Part shown: positions 27,811-34,654 of the stretch, piece after piece
Position numbering within the stretch: the stretch's first letter is position 1
Layout: each line of letters begins with the position of its first letter
Assembly: GCA_938041625.1 (NCBI GenBank)
Contig: CALISK010000235.1
Coordinates: forward strand, 1 to 34,654
Direction: 5' to 3'
DNA from: an uncultured Tenacibaculum sp.
GTDB taxonomy: Bacteria; Bacteroidota; Bacteroidia; Flavobacteriales; Flavobacteriaceae
DNA: 34,654 nt
Program-made: the position numbers and the translations under genes
The notes under the pieces: generated by a model
What the model was told of the DNA's origin: nothing
The model's database searches: none
The model's input: only the letters and a program-made list of their open reading frames with translations

Positions 27811-27940
27811 TTACTTAATAGAAAATGACTTTTTAGAGAGATTAATTTACTTTTTTATAAAATTATTAAAATCAATTATTGTGATACTAATTGCATTTGA
27901 GGTGTAAAATGTGGTTTCTGTGTTTGATTAATAGTATTAA
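27811..27940 (-). pseudogene. decayed 3' remnant of an MG2-like gene (paralogue of 29256-30917)
   Basis: Minus strand ...GAAACCACATTTTACACCTCAAATGCA...ATTGATTTT...AAAAAAGTAAATTAATCTCTCTAAAAAGTCATTTTCTATTAAGTAA aligns with the intact 3' end ...AAAATTACATTTTATACTTCAAATGTA...ATTGATTTT...AAAAAAGGAAAATTAATCCATCTAAAACAAACGTTTTCTGTTAAGTGA; frameshifts and stops present. Confidence 0.75.
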
Positions 27941-27978
27941 GTTGAAGAAAGTTTATTATTTATTCAGGTTTATTATAT

Positions 27979-29184
27979 TTAATCAACCCAAAAATCTGGA
28001 GCTACGGGATTTCCATGTCTAGAACAATCTCCACATTCTTTTCCTATTAAAATATAAGGGAAACTAGTAGAAACAGGAGGGAGATCAAAGAAAATATAAC
28101 CACTTTCTAATAGTTTTAGAAGAGGTGAATTTCCATCTTGATCTACTATAATAGGAGTAGGTCGATCATTACAAAAAGCACGAGTTACATAATTCGTATA
28201 ATTAGTTTCAGTTATATCTTCGCGATTGATAAAAAACCTCTTTGTATTAACAGAAGAAACTTCAAAAAAACCATCTACTTTATTTTCAATAGGATTTGTT
28301 TCTGATTTAATATTACTAGGTATGTTTCCTAATTGAACTTGAGAAAATACATTATCAGGATCAGAGAACTTACTTAATAACTCATAATAATCATGTGTTT
28401 TTTTATTGATGACATACTGTTTTAAAAGAATACTATATCGTACTCCAACAACATAACTATCTAAAGGAATAGTTCTAATAGGAAAACCAATAACACGATC
28501 TTCAGATAATGATTTTGTTTCAGTAATAAGAAACTTTTTAGATTTTTGATTTCCATAACAAAAGCCTACGCCATCTTCATTAGGATCTTTTTGAATCAAT
28601 TTAAATTCATAAGGAGGTTTTGCTGATTCAATTATAATTTTTCGAGTAGTCCAAAAAGGAATTTTAATTTTATAAGTTTCATCATATTCATATCTGTAAT
28701 ATTGGCCCTCATTACCTGAAAGAGCACTATTAGCTTTAATTACTAATTCAAGGATATCTAAATCATTTAATTCAACATTGAAACTGAGATCTTTTATTTC
28801 AGAACTTAAAGGTAATTTTTCAGGAGTAGAATTATATTTCATGCCTCCTATAGTTTCAATATTTAAAGTATATGATTTTAAAGGTTGTGCAGCAAATGGA
28901 GAAGTAGAAGTATAAATTCCATTTTCTGTTTCTTGAAAATTATAGGTAACTCCTGCATCATCAATAATTGTTACAATAGCTTTTTTTACGGGAATAGTTT
29001 TTGTAGAATCTATAGGAATAGTTTGAAATAGTTTTACAGAATGACTTTTTATTTCATTAGTTAATATTGCTTTAACAACTATGTTTTCTGTAAATGTATT
29101 GTTATCAATCTCAAAAGGTTCTATACAACTTTTAGTTAATAATAAAAATATAAAAAGTAAGAAAAGTAATATATATTTTTTCAT
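27979..29184 (-). CDS. DUF4249 domain-containing lipoprotein (copy 2)
   Basis: Lipoprotein signal LLFIFLLLTKSCIEPFEID; C-terminal GKECGDCSRHGNPVAPDFWVD; paralogous to 30932-32146 along its length. Confidence 0.88.
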   Translation of the reverse strand: MKKYILLFLLFIFLLLTKSCIEPFEIDNNTFTENIVVKAILTNEIKSHSVKLFQTIPIDSTKTIPVKKAIVTIIDDAGVTYNFQETENGIYTSTSPFAAQPLKSYTLNIETIGGMKYNSTPEKLPLSSEIKDLSFNVELNDLDILELVIKANSALSGNEGQYYRYEYDETYKIKIPFWTTRKIIIESAKPPYEFKLIQKDPNEDGVGFCYGNQKSKKFLITETKSLSEDRVIGFPIRTIPLDSYVVGVRYSILLKQYVINKKTHDYYELLSKFSDPDNVFSQVQLGNIPSNIKSETNPIENKVDGFFEVSSVNTKRFFINREDITETNYTNYVTRAFCNDRPTPIIVDQDGNSPLLKLLESGYIFFDLPPVSTSFPYILIGKECGDCSRHGNPVAPDFWVD

Positions 29185-29255
29185 GTTGTTTTAAAATTAC
29201 AGACAGTTATAGGAATTGAGTATTTTTTGTTTATAACATTATTTATATTTTTGAA

Positions 29256-30917
29256 TCACTTAACAGAAAACGTTTGTTTTAGATGGATTAATTTTCCTTT
29301 TTTAGAGAATCCTTGAAAATCAATTTCGAAATCACCAGTTACATTTGAAGTATAAAATGTAATTTTTTTTTGAGTTGTATTTATATTAGGATTCCAATAT
29401 AAAAGAGTTCTAAAATCGGGTATTCTTTTATTTTCTTTATCGTGTCTTTGAAAGAAGTATTTTTTTTGAGGTTGTACTTCTGTTATTTTAAATTCTTTTA
29501 CTTTTTTATAATCAGGAAAATAATCCTTTTTAAAAGTTTCTATGTAAATAATTCCTTTATACATAGAGTAACCATAAAAATATTTATCGTTAATTATTGA
29601 AATTGTATTAATTTTTCTAGAATCAAAGTCAATAAAGTTGTTAAGATTATTTATAATATGACCATCTACAATAAGTAATGAAGGTATATTACTAACATTA
29701 CCAGTTTCAATTGAATTTGTTGTTTGAATAGAAATTTGATACTGATTATTTTTTTTAGAGATGTTTACTTTTTCGATTATCTCAATTAAAGTTTCTTTTA
29801 GAGTTTTAAACCTTTTATAGTCATCTAATTTATAGGTCTTTTTTTTATTTTCTAATAAAAAATATTTGATTTTAGAAGTTAACAAACTATCTTTTTTAAC
29901 AGAATAATAAGCATTTTCTATTTGTGAATATAAAATCCTGTCTTCTATATCATTTATTATTTTCTGATTAAGATTAATAGTAGGGTAGTTGAAGTCCTTT
30001 TTTTCAAAATTTTTATTTTTTATTAGTTTTATTTCATAATTAGAGAGGTTGGGTTCAAGAACTTGAATATAAATTTTACTGTTGTTTAAATTTTTTATAT
30101 TAAAATAAAATTCACCAGAGTTGTTTGTTGTTGCTATTAAAGGTAAATGATTACTGTTGATAGATAAAGCTATTCTTAAACCAGAAATATTACCAGAATT
30201 TTTGGCTTTTATTTTTCCATGAATTAGAGAGCCTCTAAGTTCGGGTAAATGGAAAATCTTTTTAGGAGTCTTATTTTTTAATTCAAAATTCGGAACGTCT
30301 TTATTTAAAGGGAGATAAAAGTTTTCTTTCCGTTTAACAGAAATAGAAAAATTACCTTGATGTTTAGAACTAATTTTTTCAATGTTTAAAGTAATTTTTT
30401 CTCTTTTTTTATAAGTAGATTTATTTAAAAGTAAACCATCCTTATTTAAAGGGTTCAAAATTGGAGATGTTTTTTCTGAAGTAATTTTACTTGTTAATTT
30501 ATAAGAAGAAGGATTTATTATAAAAATATTTTTCTCGAAATAATTTTTATAGTTTTTCATCCATTGTGTGTAGCATATTAATTTATAAACTCCCGTTTTT
30601 ATAGCTGTATTAATAAAAAAATCACCAGAGCCACCACCATCTTTTAATTTTATTTTTTGTTTAATAATAGTTTTATTTTCAGAAGACCTTAATTCAAGGT
30701 AAGCGATTTTACTATAAGGAGAAAACTCACCTGTATTATCTAAACAATACGCTTTATAGTATAACGTTTCTCCAGTAAGTAAAAACTCATTATTATAATG
30801 CAGATGTATTTGTTCTCTAGGGAGTTTTTCTATATTCTCAGAGATTAATGTATAGTTTGATTGAGAAATGACTTTTATACAAAGGAATATTATTATGATA
30901 AATATTATTTTTTTCAT
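29256..30917 (-). CDS. MG2 (macroglobulin-like) domain surface protein
   Basis: Signal peptide MKKIIFIIIIFLCIKVISQ; LPREQIHLHYNNEFLLTGETLYYKAYCLDNTGEFSPYSKIAYLELRSSENK...; C-terminal LLYWNPNINTTQKKITFYTSNVTGDFEIDFQGFSKKG. Start 30917 preferred; 30944 would overlap the upstream gene. Confidence 0.75.
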   Translation of the reverse strand: MKKIIFIIIIFLCIKVISQSNYTLISENIEKLPREQIHLHYNNEFLLTGETLYYKAYCLDNTGEFSPYSKIAYLELRSSENKTIIKQKIKLKDGGGSGDFFINTAIKTGVYKLICYTQWMKNYKNYFEKNIFIINPSSYKLTSKITSEKTSPILNPLNKDGLLLNKSTYKKREKITLNIEKISSKHQGNFSISVKRKENFYLPLNKDVPNFELKNKTPKKIFHLPELRGSLIHGKIKAKNSGNISGLRIALSINSNHLPLIATTNNSGEFYFNIKNLNNSKIYIQVLEPNLSNYEIKLIKNKNFEKKDFNYPTINLNQKIINDIEDRILYSQIENAYYSVKKDSLLTSKIKYFLLENKKKTYKLDDYKRFKTLKETLIEIIEKVNISKKNNQYQISIQTTNSIETGNVSNIPSLLIVDGHIINNLNNFIDFDSRKINTISIINDKYFYGYSMYKGIIYIETFKKDYFPDYKKVKEFKITEVQPQKKYFFQRHDKENKRIPDFRTLLYWNPNINTTQKKITFYTSNVTGDFEIDFQGFSKKGKLIHLKQTFSVK

Positions 30918-30931
30918 TGTTTTACAATATT

Positions 30932-32146
30932 TTAATCGATCCAAAAATCAGGAGCAATAGGGTTTCCATGTCTAGAACAATCTCCACATTCCTTTCCTAT
31001 TAATAAATATGGATGGGTTGGAGGAGGAGGGTTAATATTAACTGGGTTGAAGTAAATATATCCGTTTTCTAAATGCTCTAAGAGAGGTGATTTACCAAAT
31101 TCGTTAACAATAAATGGATTTGGCTGATCATTATTACAAACAGAAGGTATGACATAATTAGTGTAGTTGGTTTCTGTTATATCTTCACGATTAATGAAAA
31201 ATCTTTTTGTAGTAACAGAAGAGACTTCAAAAAAACCATCTATTTTGTGTTCTGAAACGTTAGTTTCTAGTTTAATGTTATTGGGTATATTTCCTAATTG
31301 TACTTGAGAAAATATATTTTCTGAATCAGAAAACTTATGTAACAGTTCGTAATAATCATATGTTTTTTTATTGATAACATATTGCTTTAAAAAGAGACTA
31401 TATCGTACTCCTATAATATAACTATCTAGAGGAATAAATCGAATAGGGAAATTAGAAACACGATCTTCAGATAATGATTTTGTTTCTGTGATTAAAATTG
31501 TCTTAGATTTTTGATTTCCATAGCAAAATCCTTTTCCGTAAATACTTGGATCTTTTAAAACTGTTTCAAATTTAAAAGGATTATCTGATACCATTATAAT
31601 TTTTCTAGGGTTCCAGTATCTTGCTTTAATTTTAAAAGTTTCATCATATTCATATCTGTAAAATTGGCCTTCATTGTTTGAAAGAATGCTATTAGCTTTA
31701 ATAACTACTTCAGGTACATCTGCATCATTAAGTTCTATATTAAAACTGAGGTCATCTATTTCTGATTTTAAAGGTAATTTTTCTGGTGTCGATTTATACT
31801 TTAAGCCTTCTATAGTTTCAATATTTAAAGTGTATGACCTTAGAGGTTGAGCAGCAAATGAAGAAGTAGAGATATAAACACCATCTTCGATTTCTTGAAA
31901 GCTATAAATATTTCCTGTGTTATCAATAATTGATATTCTAGCATTTTTTACTGGAATAGTTTTTGTAGAATCGATCGGAATAGTTTGAAATAATTTTACA
32001 GAATGATTTTTTATTTCATCAGTTAATATTGCTTTAACGACCAGATTTTCTTTAAAAGCAATAGTATCAATTTCAAAAGGTTCTATACAGCTGTTCACTA
32101 GCAATATGAGTATAGATAAAAAGAAAAATAAAGTGTTTTTTTTCAT
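30932..32146 (-). CDS. DUF4249 domain-containing lipoprotein (copy 1)
   Basis: LSILILLVNSCIEPFEID lipobox; C-terminal LIGKECGDCSRHGNPIAPDFWID. Confidence 0.88.
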   Translation of the reverse strand: MKKNTLFFFLSILILLVNSCIEPFEIDTIAFKENLVVKAILTDEIKNHSVKLFQTIPIDSTKTIPVKNARISIIDNTGNIYSFQEIEDGVYISTSSFAAQPLRSYTLNIETIEGLKYKSTPEKLPLKSEIDDLSFNIELNDADVPEVVIKANSILSNNEGQFYRYEYDETFKIKARYWNPRKIIMVSDNPFKFETVLKDPSIYGKGFCYGNQKSKTILITETKSLSEDRVSNFPIRFIPLDSYIIGVRYSLFLKQYVINKKTYDYYELLHKFSDSENIFSQVQLGNIPNNIKLETNVSEHKIDGFFEVSSVTTKRFFINREDITETNYTNYVIPSVCNNDQPNPFIVNEFGKSPLLEHLENGYIYFNPVNINPPPPTHPYLLIGKECGDCSRHGNPIAPDFWID

Positions 32147-32151
32147 CGTGA

Positions 32152-34654
32152 TTAAAATTTGAAATTATAAGTTATTGTAGGAATAGGAACAGAAAAAATA
32201 GAGCTTTTAAAACTTTTTACATTTCCATTTACACTTTCAAAGAAAACGGAGTAAGGATTGTTTCTTCCTAAAACGTTATAAATTGAAATATTCCAAAAAC
32301 TATGAGCAAACTTTTTAATTTTATGGTTTCCTTCAATATTTAACCCAATATCCATTCTGTAATAATCTGGTATTCTAAATTGGTTTCGGTTACTATAAGT
32401 TAAAACTTCAATATCATCAATAATATATTTTCCTGTAGGATATGTAATTGGTTTTCCGGTTTGGTAAGTGAAATTTGCTGAAAGGCTATATCTTTCGGTA
32501 AATTTGTAATTAAAAACAGCGTTAAAATCGTGAGGAATATCATAGTTGGTAGGAAAGAAGAGTCCATTATTAACTCTTTCCTCCTCAAATTTACTATTTA
32601 ACTGAATAAGAGATCTAGAATAACTATATCCCATCCATCCATTTAAACGACCTTTCTTTTTCTTAAGGAGAAACTCTACTCCATAGGACTTTCCGTTCCC
32701 TTGTATAACTTCAGTTTCAATATTTTCATTTAACAATAAATTTGCTCCAACTTTATAATCTAATAAATTTTTATACCTTTTGTAATAACCTTCTAAACTC
32801 AATTCGTATTTATTACCATCAATATTTTTGAAAAGGCCAAGTGATAATTGTGTTCCTTCTTGAGGTTTTATATTTGAATCTGAAAGCCTCCAAGTATCTA
32901 TTGGAGTAGCAGTATTATTATTATTTAAGCGATGTATATATTGAAAAGACTTATTATAACTAGCTTTTAAAGATAGATTTTGATCAAATGAATATCTACC
33001 AGATAATCGATAACTTAAACCATGATATGTTTTAAATACTTCGTTATTATCATATTCAATAGTATTTAATAAAGTAGTTTCGTCTTTTATAGAATTTGTT
33101 TGGTAAAATCTTTGTGAAGAAGAGCCTAAACCAAGGTATTGATTAAATCGTAAGCCTAAATTTATATTTAATTTTTTATTTAAAGTTATTTCGTCAGAAA
33201 TAAATAAACCATTTTCAAGTGCCCTTTCTTTTTCTATTGTTAAAGGAGTAAAACTAGAAGCATCATTGTTAGGAAGTATTGCTCCAGGGTTAATATTGTA
33301 TAACTTTGATTCTAAGCCATAATTGAATTTGTGTTTTTTAGAATAATCATATAGCATTTTTAATTTTAACCCAGTTTCATTTATTTGATATTTGAGGTTA
33401 AATCCGTTATTAGTACCACTATTTTCATAATCTATATCAAATGTGTAATTACTATTAGATAAAATAATATTAGCCCTATTTTTATCATTAAATTGATGTT
33501 TCCAGTTTAATGAAACCATTCTATTTCCATATTTATTAATAGTATCTGAAGAAATTTGATAGCTATCTTCACTATAATATCCTGTTACTTTTAATGAATT
33601 TTTATCATTAAAAGTATGTCGGTATTTAGCAATAAAATCAAAAAAAGAGACATTACTGTTATTTAATTTTTCTTCATTTATGATATCTAACATCCAATCA
33701 GAGTAAGTACTTCTAGCTCCTAGAATAAGTCCAGACTTTTCTTTAACAATAGGAATGTCAACACTAATATTTCCAGTAATGGGCCCAATAGAAGCTTCTC
33801 CAGAAAATTTCTTTGTATTTGGATTATTAGTGCTAATGTCAAAAACAGAAGATAATCTCCCTCCAAATTCTGAAGGAATATTACCAGTGTATATTTTTAA
33901 ATTATTTGTTGTGAATGGGTTAACCGCTGAAAACAATCCTAAAAAATGAGTTGGATTATAAATAACGCCATTATCAAGTAAAAATAAATTTTGATCTACT
34001 TTACCACCTCTTACATTTACTCCTTCTGAACCTTCTCCTGCAGATTTAATTGAAGGTAATGTAGTTGCCACTTTTAAAATATCTCTTTCTCCTAAGATTG
34101 TAGGAATTGTTTTTATTTCTTGTACCTTAATTTGATTAATACCAGCTATAGTTTGCCGTATATTTCTACTCTTGTTAGCATCAATAACAACTTCATCTAA
34201 TTTTTCCGATTTTTCATTTATAAAAAAGTTTAAATTTCCATTATTATAAATGATTATTTTTTTTGTTAGTTTTTCGAAGCCCACAAAAGTAGTTTCTAAA
34301 TTATTTTCCCCGTAAGGCAGTTTTAATTTATAAACACCTTTATTATTTGAAGTAGCATAAATGTTTTTATTTTTTTCAAAAATGGTAACACCTTCAATAG
34401 GTTCTCCAGTATTTCCATTTTTTACAACGCCAAATAGATTATATAGTTGTTGTTTTTCTTTTTTCTCTTTCCCAATTTTTATAATACCATTTGAGAAGTT
34501 TGATTTTGAATCTACAAAAATAGGAACATTTGTATGTTCTTTATCAATTGTTTCTTTATCAATTGTTTCTTTATCAATTGTTTCTTTATCAATTGTTTCT
34601 TTATCAATTGTTTCTTTATCAATTGTTTCTTTATCAATTGTTTCTTTATCAATT
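32152..34654 (-). CDS. TonB-dependent receptor, 5' end beyond window
   Basis: Plug and barrel (KLDEVVIDANKSRNIRQTIAGINQIKVQEIKTIPTILGERDILKVATTLPSIKSAGEGSEGVNVRGGKVDQNLFLLDNGVIYNPTHFLGLFSAVNP...). Frame stays open upstream of 34284 through a CarboxypepD_reg-like domain (LYNLFGVVKNGNTGEPIEGVTIFEKNKNIYATSNNKGVYKLKLPYGENNLETTFVGFEKL) and (IDKET)n to the window end. Confidence 0.93.
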   Translation of the reverse strand, partial: IDKETIDKETIDKETIDKETIDKETIDKETIDKETIDKEHTNVPIFVDSKSNFSNGIIKIGKEKKEKQQLYNLFGVVKNGNTGEPIEGVTIFEKNKNIYATSNNKGVYKLKLPYGENNLETTFVGFEKLTKKIIIYNNGNLNFFINEKSEKLDEVVIDANKSRNIRQTIAGINQIKVQEIKTIPTILGERDILKVATTLPSIKSAGEGSEGVNVRGGKVDQNLFLLDNGVIYNPTHFLGLFSAVNPFTTNNLKIYTGNIPSEFGGRLSSVFDISTNNPNTKKFSGEASIGPITGNISVDIPIVKEKSGLILGARSTYSDWMLDIINEEKLNNSNVSFFDFIAKYRHTFNDKNSLKVTGYYSEDSYQISSDTINKYGNRMVSLNWKHQFNDKNRANIILSNSNYTFDIDYENSGTNNGFNLKYQINETGLKLKMLYDYSKKHKFNYGLESKLYNINPGAILPNNDASSFTPLTIEKERALENGLFISDEITLNKKLNINLGLRFNQYLGLGSSSQRFYQTNSIKDETTLLNTIEYDNNEVFKTYHGLSYRLSGRYSFDQNLSLKASYNKSFQYIHRLNNNNTATPIDTWRLSDSNIKPQEGTQLSLGLFKNIDGNKYELSLEGYYKRYKNLLDYKVGANLLLNENIETEVIQGNGKSYGVEFLLKKKKGRLNGWMGYSYSRSLIQLNSKFEEERVNNGLFFPTNYDIPHDFNAVFNYKFTERYSLSANFTYQTGKPITYPTGKYIIDDIEVLTYSNRNQFRIPDYYRMDIGLNIEGNHKIKKFAHSFWNISIYNVLGRNNPYSVFFESVNGNVKSFKSSIFSVPIPTITYNFKF
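34538..34654. repeat. 15-bp in-frame tandem repeat (TTATCAATTGTTTCT)n, truncated by window edge
   Basis: TTATCAATT recurs every 15 nt at 34541, 34556, 34571, 34586, 34601, 34616, 34631 and 34646; minus-strand translation is (IDKET)n. Confidence 0.97.

Noticed and set aside
32400-33949. ORFs 32400-32588 (-) and 33755-33949 (+) within the receptor gene
   Set aside because: Shadow ORFs within the TonB-dependent receptor coding frame.
34538-34654. Considered as a CRISPR-like array
   Set aside because: 15-bp units are contiguous with no spacers and are translated in frame; it is a coding tandem repeat.

Overview
AT-rich chromosomal segment that looks like a marine Flavobacteriaceae (Bacteroidota) genome, judged by protein style, TANNTTTG-like -7 boxes and SusC/SusD and DUF4249 genes. 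About 30 protein genes are supportable. Left: a TetR regulator divergent from an NPP/alkaline-phosphatase-family enzyme + SusC + SusD locus, with a perfect 18-bp palindrome in the divergent promoter region. Middle: mostly housekeeping or common genes (folD, ffh, DinB-like, LacI, cutC, EamA, DUF2461, MATE, thioesterase, DEAD-box helicase, TRIC channel, transketolase C-half, maf, smpB, ggt, acpH-like). Right: an operon of TonB-dependent receptor, DUF4249, MG2-like protein and DUF4249, cut by the window edge. Most interesting: (1) a stand-alone GyrB/ParE-like ATPase-region protein that has lost the ATP-site motifs and TOPRIM (20361-21434); (2) two adjacent small peptides with matching double-glycine-type leaders and dissimilar Cys-containing tails (14564-15085), one missed by the ORF track; (3) a WW-like motif in a secreted LysM protein (19771-20328); (4) a decayed MG2 3' end showing that the DUF4249-MG2 unit was duplicated in tandem and partly lost (~27811-27940); (5) an in-frame 15-bp (IDKET)n tandem repeat in the receptor N-terminus at the right edge; (6) a methyltransferase with PRMT-like double-E spacing, flanked by ~28-bp direct repeats. 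No rRNA, tRNA, CRISPR array or transposon was recognised. All assignments are from reading the sequence; no database search was run.
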